From Hespellia sp. (GTDB taxonomy: Bacteria > Bacillota > Clostridia > Lachnospirales > Lachnospiraceae), in NCBI GenBank assembly GCA_022790755.1, contig JAAVXR010000004.1:1-42139 (forward strand): 42,139 nt of DNA, given 5' to 3'. The stretch's first letter is position 1; each line of letters starts with the position of its first letter. Shown here in pieces: positions 32,428 to 41,752 of this stretch. The translations under genes and the position numbers were made by a program. The notes below the pieces were generated by a model. That model ran no database searches and was not told the origin of the DNA. It worked only from the letters and a program-made list of their open reading frames with translations.

Positions 32428-33624
32428 TTGGATGAAATGCAAAAACCTTTATCCGGCATTAAAGTAGTTGACCTGACGCTTGCAGGTTCCGGTCCTTCCT
32501 GCACAAAATTGTTAGCAGAATACGGCGCGCAAGTGATCTGGGTAGAACCCTTGTGGGGAACTTCTACCAGAACCGTGCATAAATACGATTTCTACACCAC
32601 CGGAAAACGCGCCGTCACTTTAAATCTGAAAACCCCCGAGGGTAGAGAAATTCTGGATCGAATCCTCAAGGACAGCGATGTACTCGTGACAAATTATCGG
32701 CCGCAGGCGCTTGAACATCTCCGGTTAACTTATGCGAAAGTCTACGCGCTTCATCCGCAAATCATTTTTGCATCCCTGACCGGATACGGAGAATACGGTC
32801 CGGATGCAAACAAGCCCGGCTATGATGCAGTTTCATTCTGGGCAAGAGGCGGACTCCTTTCTGACATCGCCGAAAAAGGAAGCCTGGTTGTACCGCCAGT
32901 CGCCATTGGTGATATCACGACGGGACTCACTCTTTTCGGCGGTATCTGCGCAGCATTGTATCAACGCAAAGAAACCGGCAAAGGATGCCATGTTTCCACT
33001 TCTTTGTTGGCTGCTGCTATTTACTTAAATCATGACGCTCTGGTAGAGGTTCAATATGGTGAGGAATACCCAAAACAAAGAACCCATCCACGCCGTTCTT
33101 TATTTAATACGTATCAGTGTCGGGACGGCAAATGGATCGCCATCGCGGTAATCGCCGATTTTAAAAAATATTTCAATCCTCTGCTTTCGGCAGTCGGTCT
33201 CACACACCTGATCGGTGATCCAAGATGGCAGTCTTTGGATGATACCATGTATGAAAATGCTCCGGAACTTGTAAGTATTCTGGACGAGGCATTTTCTAAA
33301 ATGACACAAGACGAGGCGATTCAGGCTTTGAACGCAATCGATGTTCCGGTTTCCAGGGTACAGGCTACACAAGATCTGCTGCAGGATCCTCAAGTTCTGG
33401 CAAATAAATACATTTATCCCCTAGAAGCAACCACACCGCCGTCCGAAAACCAGAAGGAAATCTTGGTACCGTCGAGTCCAATCAAATTCAACACCCCGGA
33501 CAGCGGAACCATCGGCCATCAAAAAGGCCCAAAACTGGGCGAACACACCGTCGAAATCCTAAGAGAGTATGGATTTTCCGAACAGGAAATTCAGAATATG
33601 AGAAACAAAAAAATTTTCATGTAG
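32428..33624 (+). CDS. Class III CoA-transferase (CaiB/BaiF family), right operon
   Basis: 398 residues from a TTG at 32428, with AAGGGAG ten bases before it. The ATG at 32350 lies on the sigma-54 promoter and cannot be the start. PLSGIKVVDLTLAGSGPSCT is the family N-terminus; the catalytic Asp lies in KPGYDAVSFWARGG (near residue 136), and CHVSTSLLAAAIYLNHDAL is the later helix. It transfers CoA between carboxylates in the cytosol. It is the first gene of the right operon, 27 bp before etfB. The order CoA-transferase, EtfB, EtfA, acyl-CoA dehydrogenase resembles clusters that reduce unsaturated acids as CoA esters in anaerobes (caffeate and phenylpropionate types), but FldBC-type dehydratase genes are absent here. 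Confidence 0.9.
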   Translation: MDEMQKPLSGIKVVDLTLAGSGPSCTKLLAEYGAQVIWVEPLWGTSTRTVHKYDFYTTGKRAVTLNLKTPEGREILDRILKDSDVLVTNYRPQALEHLRLTYAKVYALHPQIIFASLTGYGEYGPDANKPGYDAVSFWARGGLLSDIAEKGSLVVPPVAIGDITTGLTLFGGICAALYQRKETGKGCHVSTSLLAAAIYLNHDALVEVQYGEEYPKQRTHPRRSLFNTYQCRDGKWIAIAVIADFKKYFNPLLSAVGLTHLIGDPRWQSLDDTMYENAPELVSILDEAFSKMTQDEAIQALNAIDVPVSRVQATQDLLQDPQVLANKYIYPLEATTPPSENQKEILVPSSPIKFNTPDSGTIGHQKGPKLGEHTVEILREYGFSEQEIQNMRNKKIFM

Positions 33625-33651
33625 AGAAACGAAACAGGAGGGAAAGTAAAA

Positions 33652-34461
33652 ATGAACATTCTCGTTTGTATCAAACAGGTACCGGATACTACTGAAATCA
33701 AAATCGATCCGGTCAAAAAGACCCTAATCCGTGAAGGCGTACCGAGTATTGTCAACACTTATGACACCTACGCGCTGGAAAATGCCGCCCGCATCAAAGA
33801 CCAGGACGCATCCACACAGATCGTCGTCCTGTCCATGGGCCCGGAGCAGGCAAAAACAGCCCTGAAAGAATGTCTTGCCATCGCCGCAGACAAAGCTTAT
33901 CTGGTGACAGACCGCGCATTCGGCGGTTCTGACACGCTGGCAACCAGTTATATTCTCTCGGAAGCCATCAAAAAGGTAGAAGAACTGGAAGGCTACAAAT
34001 TCGACGCTATTTTCTGTGGAAAACAGGCCATCGACGGAGATACCGCTCAGGTCGGCCCGGAAATTGCAGAACATCTGGATTTGCCGCAGGTAACGTATGC
34101 TCTGGAAGTAGAAAACAGCGAGGAAGGATTTAAAGTCACGCAGCAGGGACCGGAAAACAAACAAATCATTGCTGTTTCTACTCCCTGTGTCATCACATTT
34201 ACCCAACCGGATTTTGAAGTCCGTTATCCTACGATTCGGCGCAAAATGGCTGCTAATAAAGCGCAGATCCCAAATATCACCGCTGCAGACCTGGAAGGAA
34301 GCATTGATTTAACACGCTGTGGTCTGAAAGGATCCCCGACACACGTAAAATCCACATTTGTACCGGTGCATGACAGCAATATTCAATTTATCGAAGAAGA
34401 AACACTGGAAGAAGCCGGCGCAAAACTTGCCAACATTTTAAGCGACGAACACATTATTTAG
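33652..34461 (+). CDS. etfB: Electron transfer flavoprotein, beta subunit
   Basis: 269 residues, the normal length. It begins MNILVCIKQVPDTTEIKIDP, and carries VLSMGPEQAKTALKECLAIAADKAYLV, FDAIFCGKQAIDGDTAQVGP (the conserved ETF-beta signature region) and YPTIRRKMAANK. With EtfA it binds FAD and a second FAD or AMP and shuttles electrons to or from acyl-CoA dehydrogenases in the cytosol; in anaerobes some such pairs bifurcate electrons. AGGAGGGAAAGTAAAA precedes the ATG. It sits between the CoA-transferase and etfA (28-bp gap) and is clearly co-transcribed. Whether it bifurcates cannot be read safely from sequence. Confidence 0.96.
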   Translation: MNILVCIKQVPDTTEIKIDPVKKTLIREGVPSIVNTYDTYALENAARIKDQDASTQIVVLSMGPEQAKTALKECLAIAADKAYLVTDRAFGGSDTLATSYILSEAIKKVEELEGYKFDAIFCGKQAIDGDTAQVGPEIAEHLDLPQVTYALEVENSEEGFKVTQQGPENKQIIAVSTPCVITFTQPDFEVRYPTIRRKMAANKAQIPNITAADLEGSIDLTRCGLKGSPTHVKSTFVPVHDSNIQFIEEETLEEAGAKLANILSDEHII

Positions 34462-34489
34462 ATAACAGGAAATAGAAGGAGGAAAAGAC

Positions 34490-35491
34490 ATGGATGCAAT
34501 GACCAAAGACCTTTGGGTATTTGTAGAAACAAAGGAGGACGGTTCTGCACGCAATGTGGGACTGGAACTTCTCAATCCAGGCAAGGAACTTGCCGCAAAA
34601 CAGGGCGGTAAATTAGTCGCCATTATTATAGGAAACCACACGGAGGCCGCCATTTCTGCCGCCGGAGAACAGGACGCCGATCAGATTATCGTCGTAAACG
34701 GGGAGGAATTCGCCCATTACAATACAGACGCCTATGTAAATGCCATGGAACACTTGATCAAAAAATATGGTCCTACCACACTTTTGATCGGCGCCACCAG
34801 CTATGGGCGAGATCTGGGCCCAAGGCTTTCCTGTCGATTGAAAAGCGGCCTGACCGCCGACTGTACCAGCCTTGATGTCAACGAAGAAGGCATTATGGAA
34901 TGGACCCGTCCCGCTTTCGGTGGAAATCTGATGGCTACTATCATCTGTCCGGATGGAAGACCTCAGATCGGAACCGTCCGTCCCGGCGTATTCAAAAAAC
35001 AACCCCCTGTTGAGAATAAAGCGGAAGTAATCACAGAAGATTTCCATGTTGCCCAGAGCGACATCCGCACAAAACTTCTGGAAGTGATCCAGGAAGCAGC
35101 CGAGGAAATCGTCGATCTGGAAGGCGCTGAAATCATCGTTTCCGGGGGACGTGGTGTCGGTGGACCGGAAGGTTTCCAGCCGCTGCGGGAACTGGCAGAA
35201 GCGCTCGGCGCCACCGTAGGTTCTTCCCGCGCTGCTGTGGACAACGGATGGATCCCTTATGCACACCAGGTGGGACAGACCGGAAAAACCGTAGCGCCCA
35301 AGCTATACATTGCCTGTGGAATTTCTGGCGCAATCCAGCACCTGGCCGGCATGAGCGGTTCCGATTATATCGTAGCCATCAACAAAGATCCGGAAGCGCC
35401 GATCTTTGAGGTTGCTAATTATGGAATCGTGGGAAATCTTTTCGAAGTGTTGCCGGCATTGACCGCGGAAGTGAAGAAGTTAAAAGGGTAA
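34490..35491 (+). CDS. etfA: Electron transfer flavoprotein, alpha subunit
   Basis: 333 residues. The N-terminal domain starts [20 protein letters not shown]. The C-terminal FAD domain is highly typical: [35 protein letters not shown] (about 245-264), [17 protein letters not shown] and [20 protein letters not shown]. No N-terminal ferredoxin domain is present. Forms a heterodimer with EtfB and serves the acyl-CoA dehydrogenases of both operons, which lack an Etf of their own on the left side. AGGAGGAAAAGAC precedes the ATG. The next gene, an acyl-CoA dehydrogenase, starts 13 bp after its stop. Confidence 0.96.
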   Translation: MDAMTKDLWVFVETKEDGSARNVGLELLNPGKELAAKQGGKLVAIIIGNHTEAAISAAGEQDADQIIVVNGEEFAHYNTDAYVNAMEHLIKKYGPTTLLIGATSYGRDLGPRLSCRLKSGLTADCTSLDVNEEGIMEWTRPAFGGNLMATIICPDGRPQIGTVRPGVFKKQPPVENKAEVITEDFHVAQSDIRTKLLEVIQEAAEEIVDLEGAEIIVSGGRGVGGPEGFQPLRELAEALGATVGSSRAAVDNGWIPYAHQVGQTGKTVAPKLYIACGISGAIQHLAGMSGSDYIVAINKDPEAPIFEVANYGIVGNLFEVLPALTAEVKKLKG

Positions 35492-35504
35492 AGGAGAATA
35501 AGTT

Positions 35505-36647
35505 ATGGATTTTATTCAAGATGAAATGCATCAGGACTTAATTAATATGTATCGGGAGTTTGCGGAAAATGAAGTGAAACCGTTGGCTGCTGAGATTGAC
35601 AAAACGGAGCAATTCCCGGGGGAAACTGTCGCGGCTATGGCGGAGATGGGCCTGCTTGGGATTCCATTTCCGGAAGAATACGGCGGAACTGGCATGGACA
35701 ATCTGTCTTACGCACAATGTGTCGAAGAATTAAGCAAAGTTTGCGCCGCCACCGGCGTCATCGTATCCGCGCACACCTCCCTGTGCGCAACGCCAATTTT
35801 CCTGTTTGGTACGGAGGAACAGAAACAGAAATACCTGACTCCCCTTGCTTCCGGGCAGAAACTGGGCGCATTCGGTCTGACAGAACCAAGCGCCGGGACA
35901 GACGCTGCCGGACAGAAAACCGTTGCCGTCGATAAAGGCGATCACTGGCTGATCAATGGCTCCAAATGTTTTATCACCAACGGAGGCCCGGCCGACATTT
36001 ACATCGTATTTGCCATGACCGACAAAGAGGCCGGTAATCACGGAATCTCCGCATTTATCGTGGAAAAAGGCTTTCAAGGATTCTCCATCGGAAAACACGA
36101 AGAGAAAATGGGGATCCGCGCCTCTTCTACCAGCGAACTTGTCTTCGAGGACTGCATTGTACCGAAAGAAAATCTGCTTGGCGAATTAAATAAAGGTTTC
36201 AAGGTTGCCATGATGACTCTGGACGGTGGTCGTATCGGAATCGCCGCTCAGGCGCTCGGCATCGCGGAAGGCGCTATCGCAGAAACCACCGCCTACGTCA
36301 AAGAACGGAAACAATTTGGCCGGCCGCTCTCTAAGTTCCAGAATACACAGTTTGAACTGGCTTCCATGCAGGCACAGACCGAAGCTGCCAAACTTCTGGT
36401 CTATCAGGCAGCATGTGCCAAAGACAATCACGAAAACTATAGTCATCTTGCAGCGATGGCCAAACTGGTTGCCAGTGAAAATGCAAGTGATGTGACCCGT
36501 CGCTGCCTTCAGTTATTCGGCGGCTATGGTTACACCCGCGAGTATCCCATGGAGCGCATGATGCGTGACGCTAAAATCACCGAAATCTACGAGGGAACCT
36601 CCGAAGTTCAGAAAATGGTCATCGCAAGCTGGATGGGCGTAAAATAG
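35505..36647 (+). CDS. Acyl-CoA dehydrogenase, short-chain type, right operon
   Basis: 380 residues, standard length. FGLTEPSAGTDAAGQKTVAV (about 125-144) is the flavin-binding stretch and SKCFITNGGPADIYIVFAM follows. MTLDGGRIGIAAQALGIAEG and ERKQFGRPL lie in the C-terminal helical domain, with RCLQLFGGYGYTREYPMERMMRDAKITEIYEGTSEVQ at the end (catalytic Glu in IYEGT present). So, unlike the dehydrogenase of the left operon, this one has the canonical short-chain active site. It oxidises acyl-CoA to 2-enoyl-CoA or, working with EtfAB in the reverse direction, reduces enoyl-CoA. AAAGGAGAATAAGTT precedes the ATG. It is fourth in the right operon. Confidence 0.95.
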   Translation: MDFIQDEMHQDLINMYREFAENEVKPLAAEIDKTEQFPGETVAAMAEMGLLGIPFPEEYGGTGMDNLSYAQCVEELSKVCAATGVIVSAHTSLCATPIFLFGTEEQKQKYLTPLASGQKLGAFGLTEPSAGTDAAGQKTVAVDKGDHWLINGSKCFITNGGPADIYIVFAMTDKEAGNHGISAFIVEKGFQGFSIGKHEEKMGIRASSTSELVFEDCIVPKENLLGELNKGFKVAMMTLDGGRIGIAAQALGIAEGAIAETTAYVKERKQFGRPLSKFQNTQFELASMQAQTEAAKLLVYQAACAKDNHENYSHLAAMAKLVASENASDVTRRCLQLFGGYGYTREYPMERMMRDAKITEIYEGTSEVQKMVIASWMGVK

Positions 36648-36663
36648 GAAGGAGACAACTTAT

Positions 36664-38084
36664 ATGAATATCAACGACATCATCACACCGGAACAGGATC
36701 CTTCCGGCGCTATGGCACAAATGGTTGCGGATTTAAAATATGAAGATATTCCGGAAGAACACCTGGAATATGCCAAAAAAGACATTCTTGACGAATTAGC
36801 CTGTATCATTGCCGGGACAACCGGTCCTACCGTTTCAACCGTAAACGAACAAGTACGGGAATGGGGTGGAACAGGCAAAGGGAAAATTCTCATCTTCGGC
36901 GACAATGTACCCACACCTTTTGCGGCGTTTGCCAACGGTACGATCGCCCGCGCTTGCGACATGGGCGATACGCACAACAAAGGTGGTCACATCTGCGAGT
37001 GGATTGTACCGGCTCTTTTTTCCGGCCTTGGCATGACCGATCGAAAAATATCCGGAAAAGATTTTCTCACTGCGTTCATTGCCGGCGCGGAATGGGGCGC
37101 ACGCGAACATGTAACCGTTCATCTGCAATACCATACCACCATCACCCCCGGCGAATGTGCAGGCCCGCGCTATGCGACGGCTGCCCTTGCCAAAATGCTT
37201 GATTTAACAAAGAACAGATCTGGGCGGCACAGGGTATGGCCTACGGCGCCCGTCCGGTTTCAGAGCAACAAAAATACAACGAAGGAACTCCCATGGTTCG
37301 AATCCAGCACGGCTATGTCTGCGCCGACGCGATCAAATCGGTCGCTCTGGCAGCCAAAGGTGTAGAAGGGATCAAAGGCATTTACATGGGGGAAGGCGGA
37401 CTCTTGAAAAATATCAAACACGGCGATTTGGAATCGCCAGATTTCCTGACAAATGATCTGGGAAAACGCTGGGTTTGGCGCGAAGAGATTACCATGAAGC
37501 CCTATGCCGGATGCAAATACAACCACACCCCGATCTGCGGGCTGCTGAACCTGATGAAAGAACATGCTTTCACTTGGCAGGAAATCGAATCCGTACACTA
37601 CACCGTCAGCGCAGGTTGCCGCTGCACCATCGAACCGGCAGAAGTGAAATGGAATCCACAGACTCCAGCGGAAGCACTGTTCAGCAATCCTTATTCCGTG
37701 GCATACGCCGCGATCACAGGCGACTGCTTCCTGGAGGCATACGAAGCTGACGTAATCAAAGAGAAAATGGCGTCCCCGGAATTCCAAGATCTGATGCCTC
37801 GCATTTCCTATGAGACAGATCCGTCCCTGCCGCCGTTTGACGATTATCCGATCACGGTTACACTCAAAGACGGGCGAACCTTCTCTAAAATTGAAGATAT
37901 GCTGCCTGGAAACGTAAAAAATCCCATGTCCTGGGAACAAATCGAGCATAAATTCTGGAATTGCACCCGCTACTCGGCGATTGATCTTGGGAAAGAAAAA
38001 TATGAGAAAATCATCGAACTGTGCAAGAATCTAGAGAAACTGGAAGATATGAATGAACTACTGAATGTCTTAACTGCAAAATAA
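36664..38084 (+). pseudogene. MmgE/PrpD family protein, split by a single-base frameshift
   Basis: Two overlapping frames add up to one MmgE/PrpD protein of about 470 residues. The first (36664-37365) carries DILDELACIIAGTTGPTVST, ANGTIARACDMGDTHNKGGHIC and CAGPRYATAALAKMLDLTK; the second (37236-38084) continues with GMAYGARPVSEQQKYNEGTPMVRIQ, KPYAGCKYNHTPICGLLNL and YPITVTLKDGRTF. Adding one base at AACAAAGAACAG (37206-37217) restores TKEQIWAAQGMAYGARP across the junction. The family includes 2-methylcitrate dehydratase and cis-aconitate decarboxylase, so dehydration or decarboxylation of a branched carboxylic acid is the natural guess. AGGAAGGAGACAAC precedes the start. If the indel is real, a pathway step is broken; an assembly error is equally possible. 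Confidence 0.8.
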
Positions 38085-38226
38085 ACCTGCATGCGCCCAC
38101 AAGAAACGCATCATCATGCATAAAAGTCTTTAGGGTGCATTGGACACCCCTGAATCTGTGCTGCCTACTCAGCAGCGAACTTTTAAGGTAAGTGCTAATA
38201 ACTTTACCATATGAGGAAATTACAAT
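38085..38226. other. 142-bp spacer with several short hairpins before the last SDR gene
   Basis: GGGTG/CACCC (38133-38149), GCTG/CAGC (around 38160-38175) and GGTAA/TTACC (around 38190-38210) can form hairpins, the last just before the GAGGAAATTAC ribosome site. There is no T run and no recognised promoter or riboswitch. The SDR may be read from the upstream operon with this spacer as a processing or regulatory RNA region. Confidence 0.35.
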
Positions 38227-39012
38227 ATGAATAAACTACTCTTAGAAAACAAAACTACCATCGTTACCGGTGCAAGCGAGGGCATTGGATATGCCATCGC
38301 CGAACTATTTCTTGAGGAAGGAAGCAATGTTGTCATGATTTCTCGCCGCCCGGATGTTCTGCAGAAATCCGTAGATACCTTAAATGCCTGCGGCTATCCG
38401 GGAAAAGCCGTCGCCCTCGCCGGTGACGTCGCCGACGAATCTCTAAGCAAACGTGCTTTTGAACTTGCAATCAAAGAGTTTGGACAGGTTGATATCATGA
38501 TCAACAATGCAGGCCTTGGCGAGTCAAACACCGTGGAAACCACCACAGCCGCGCACTGGGATTTCTATATGAACGTAAATCTTCGTGGAGCTTTTTTCTT
38601 CTGCCGTGAAGCAGCAGAACATTTCCTGCCAAAGGGAGAAGGCGTCATCATTAATGTGGCCTCTATCAACGGCTTAAAACCAGGAAATGGCCTCACTTAT
38701 ACGACATCCAAAGGCGCTATGTGCACCATGACGCGCAACCTCGCCATTCGCTTTGCCGGCACAAACATCCGTGTCAACGCACTCTGTCCGGGACTGACTG
38801 AAACGCCAACTGAACAGGCTTTCAAAGCGGATAAACTCGCACAGGACGGCGTCAGCATGCGACAGTTCGGCAATCCCTATATCAACCAGACCTTCGACGG
38901 CGAGATTCCGGCACGCGGCCAAGCCTACGGCGCGCTATTCCTTGCCAGCGAAATGGGCCAGTATATGACCGGTCAGAATCTGGTCATTGAAAAAGGAAGA
39001 TATTTTAACTAA
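38227..39012 (+). CDS. Short-chain dehydrogenase/reductase (SDR), 261 residues
   Basis: TGASEGIGYAIAEL (about 15-28) is the nucleotide site, MINNAGLGE gives NNAG at about 91, the active-site serine is in NVASINGLKPG and YTTSK is the catalytic pair. NIRVNALCPGLTETP follows. It closely resembles the SDR at 26178-26975 of the left operon in its first 30 residues and around the active site. GAGGAAATTACAAT precedes the ATG. It lies 142 bp downstream of the MmgE/PrpD gene, in the same direction, with no promoter recognised between, and is followed by a strong terminator at 39124-39174, so it is probably the last gene of the right sigma-54 operon. Confidence 0.88.
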   Translation: MNKLLLENKTTIVTGASEGIGYAIAELFLEEGSNVVMISRRPDVLQKSVDTLNACGYPGKAVALAGDVADESLSKRAFELAIKEFGQVDIMINNAGLGESNTVETTTAAHWDFYMNVNLRGAFFFCREAAEHFLPKGEGVIINVASINGLKPGNGLTYTTSKGAMCTMTRNLAIRFAGTNIRVNALCPGLTETPTEQAFKADKLAQDGVSMRQFGNPYINQTFDGEIPARGQAYGALFLASEMGQYMTGQNLVIEKGRYFN

Positions 39013-39123
39013 ATCCAGCCTCCTCTTTTTTTCTATTTCCATAAGGTAATTGCGAGACTTTAAGCTATGAGAATACTCTGATCATATATTTTGTGCTTAC
39101 TGGATTCACGATTGCCTATACCA

Positions 39124-39174
39124 AAAGGGACAACCCCTCCGGTTATCATTCAACCGGAAGGTCTGTCCCTTCTT
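39124..39174. terminator. Bidirectional hairpin terminator
   Basis: AAGGGACA...CCGGTT pairs with AACCGG...TGTCCCTT, with T-rich sequence after and A-rich before. It lies between the convergent SDR and hydratase genes and probably serves both. Confidence 0.7.
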
Positions 39175-39248
39175 AACTCTACTATATGCCGTGTCTCTGC
39201 AATGATATTTTGAGAGCGACACTCAGTTCATCCAATCATACTTATTTT

Positions 39249-41516
39249 CTATCCTCTATAATAATTAATCAGACACCCTTTCAGGATAATCTCACGCTCC
39301 GTATCCGTCATATCGCCGAGCCTCAACTCAATTTCTTTCAAATCTCCATCCACAACAAAAGCTTTCACCGCGGACAATTTCTCTTCCACAGCTTTTCGAA
39401 TATCCGGAACAAACAGATAATCTCCGTTCTTAAATGGAAGCGCCTCATGGTTCGCCTCTGTCAAAAACGGCAGCATTCCCCAGTTGATCAGATTCGAGCG
39501 ATACCGTTTCGTCGCATACTCGTTTGCGATATTTGCCCATCCGCCCAGCACCTTCTGACAGGACGCGGCTTGCTCCCTAGCAGAGCCGTCCCCCGGCTTC
39601 ACCGCGAAGATCGTACTGCCGACACCGATGTTGCCTCTTCCGACTTCCGGATAATCCTTCTGAATCGCCGCCATCACTGGTTTCAATTCTTCCAGTACTT
39701 CCAATGGACAAGACTCTTTCTCGATCGCATCCTGCGCTGCCTTCACTTCTTTTGCCCGTCCCACATAAGCCGGGTCCTTTCTGGAAAGCGCAAATTCCGC
39801 AAGACCCAGTGGGTTGGAACGATAGGACGACGTCTCTCCGGAAGGAATCAACTCATCTGTCGTCGTAACCGGATCGTGTATTTCAGACACAATCTTCAGA
39901 ATCAAATTTTCCGGTAACGCTGACATTGCTGGCCAATCTTTGATATTTGGCCCAAATTTGATCTCCACAGAAGGATCTGCGACACCTTTGCTGTCAAACA
40001 CACGATTCGCGTAAATACTGGAATCAAAATGATATTTCTGACCTTTGAATTCTACATCCATCGCCGTAGCCGGTGTCAGGAAGCCTTTGTTGGCCGCCGT
40101 AGCCGCGATCGACCGTGCATCCATCAGTGCAACCGAGGAAATCTGTCCGCTCTGCAGCTTCGAGCCTTCCCGGTTCGGGAAATTTCTCGTAGAATGACGA
40201 ATCGAGAGCGCATTATTCGCCGGCGTATCTCCCGCACCAAAGCATGGACCACAGAACGCCGTTTTCACAATCGTGCCTGCTGCCATCAGATCTGCAACCG
40301 CTCCATTCTTCACCAATTCCATGTAAATCGGCGTACTTGCCGGATATACGCTGAACGTAAATTCATCCGATCCGATATTCTTTCCACGAATGATATCCGC
40401 AGCGGCACAAATATTTTCAAAACCACCACCGGCACATCCGGCAATAATTCCCTGTTCTACATATAATTTTCCATCGACAATCTTATCCTGCAAAGAATAC
40501 TCTACCGCGCCGTCCAGGCTTACCAATGCCTTTTGTTCCACATCGTGCAGAATATCCTTCAAATTCGCATTGACCTCGTCAATCGTATACACATTACTCG
40601 GATGAAATGGCATCGCAATCATCGGCTTGATCTCACTCAAATTCACATAAACCATTCCATCATAATATGTACATACTCCAGGATTCAATTCCTGATAATC
40701 CTGTGTTCTTCCATGAATCTCATAGAACTCCCGGATCTTCTCATCCGTTGCCCAGATCGAAGACAGACAAGTCGTCTCCGTCGTCATCACATCAATTCCA
40801 ATACGGAAATCCGCACTCAGTTTGCCAACGCCAGGTCCCACAAACTCCATCACCTTGTTATTGACATATCCATTTCCAAAGGTCGCGCCGATAATCGCCA
40901 GCGCCACATCCTGCGGACCAACGCCTTTGGCCGGTTCTCCATCCAGATAAATCCCGATCACGCCCGGCATCTTAATATCATAGGTTTTATTCAACAACTG
41001 TTTTACCAGCTCCGGCCCGCCTTCGCCCATCGCCATCGTTCCCAGAGCGCCATAACGAGTATGGCTGTCCGACCCAAGAATCATTCGCCCACCACCGGAG
41101 AGCATCTCCCGGGCATACTGATGGATCACCGCCTGATGCGGTGGAACATAGACACCACCGTATTTCTTTGCGCAGGTTAATCCAAACATATGGTCATCTT
41201 CATTGATCGTCCCGCCTACCGCACAAAGGGAATTGTGACAGTTTGTCAGTACATACGGAATCGGAAACTTCTCAAGACCGGAAGCCCTAGCCGTCTGAAT
41301 GATTCCCACAAATGTGATATCGTGAGACGTCAGCTTATCAAATTTTATCTGCAGATTCTGCATGTTACCAGATGTATTATGCGCCTTCAGAATCCTGTAG
41401 GCAATCGTATTTTCTGCTGCTTCTTCTTTCGTTAACGGAACCTGTACGCTTCCCGTATCCTCAACAATCTCGGCGCCATTAAGCAAATATACGCCGTTTT
41501 CATATAATTTAATCAT
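39249..41516 (-). CDS. Aconitase-superfamily hydratase
   Basis: 755 residues from the ATG at 41516, with AGAGGAGGATCT upstream; an extension to 41564 has no site. Aconitase motifs are present: [29 protein letters not shown] and the iron-sulfur ligands CGPC in [14 protein letters not shown], with a further Cys earlier ([13 protein letters not shown]). The swivel domain follows ([29 protein letters not shown]). The size and motif pattern are closer to the YbhJ-like hydratases than to AcnA, so the substrate is probably another hydroxy-dicarboxylic or tricarboxylic acid. It requires a [4Fe-4S] cluster and acts in the cytosol. It has its own vegetative promoter at 41575-41603 and is convergent with the sigma-54 operon; a link to that pathway is suggestive only. 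Confidence 0.85.
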   Translation of the reverse strand: MIKLYENGVYLLNGAEIVEDTGSVQVPLTKEEAAENTIAYRILKAHNTSGNMQNLQIKFDKLTSHDITFVGIIQTARASGLEKFPIPYVLTNCHNSLCAVGGTINEDDHMFGLTCAKKYGGVYVPPHQAVIHQYAREMLSGGGRMILGSDSHTRYGALGTMAMGEGGPELVKQLLNKTYDIKMPGVIGIYLDGEPAKGVGPQDVALAIIGATFGNGYVNNKVMEFVGPGVGKLSADFRIGIDVMTTETTCLSSIWATDEKIREFYEIHGRTQDYQELNPGVCTYYDGMVYVNLSEIKPMIAMPFHPSNVYTIDEVNANLKDILHDVEQKALVSLDGAVEYSLQDKIVDGKLYVEQGIIAGCAGGGFENICAAADIIRGKNIGSDEFTFSVYPASTPIYMELVKNGAVADLMAAGTIVKTAFCGPCFGAGDTPANNALSIRHSTRNFPNREGSKLQSGQISSVALMDARSIAATAANKGFLTPATAMDVEFKGQKYHFDSSIYANRVFDSKGVADPSVEIKFGPNIKDWPAMSALPENLILKIVSEIHDPVTTTDELIPSGETSSYRSNPLGLAEFALSRKDPAYVGRAKEVKAAQDAIEKESCPLEVLEELKPVMAAIQKDYPEVGRGNIGVGSTIFAVKPGDGSAREQAASCQKVLGGWANIANEYATKRYRSNLINWGMLPFLTEANHEALPFKNGDYLFVPDIRKAVEEKLSAVKAFVVDGDLKEIELRLGDMTDTEREIILKGCLINYYRG

Positions 41517-41574
41517 AGATCCTCCTCTTGTAAACTTTGATATAATGCTCCCCTGTAAATTCACTACGAATTAT

Positions 41575-41603
41575 ATTTTAGCATGGTGAAGTTCTGTTGT
41601 AAA
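41575..41603 (-). promoter_or_regulatory. Promoter of the aconitase-family hydratase
   Basis: On the minus strand TTTACA (41598-41603), 17 bp, TAAAAT (41575-41580), about 60 bp before the ATG at 41516. Confidence 0.55.
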
Positions 41604-41752
41604 GTCTGGCGGTTGGAGCGGCCTGCCACCGTATCGTTAAACTCGTTAAATTGAAATCAGAATTAATTGTTTTTAGCCAAGGTACATAATGCGAAAAAGC
41701 AGACAGGGAGAGAACTCTAACATCAGAGAATTCTCCAAGGAGGGTTTTATGA

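Noticed and set aside
36710-36735. TGGCAC followed by TTGC within the MmgE/PrpD gene
   Set aside because: The spacing is six bases, not five, and it lies inside a coding region without an oriented downstream gene start.
38085-38226. Riboswitch before the last SDR gene
   Set aside because: Several hairpins can be drawn, but none matches a known riboswitch class and there is no terminator or sequestered ribosome site.
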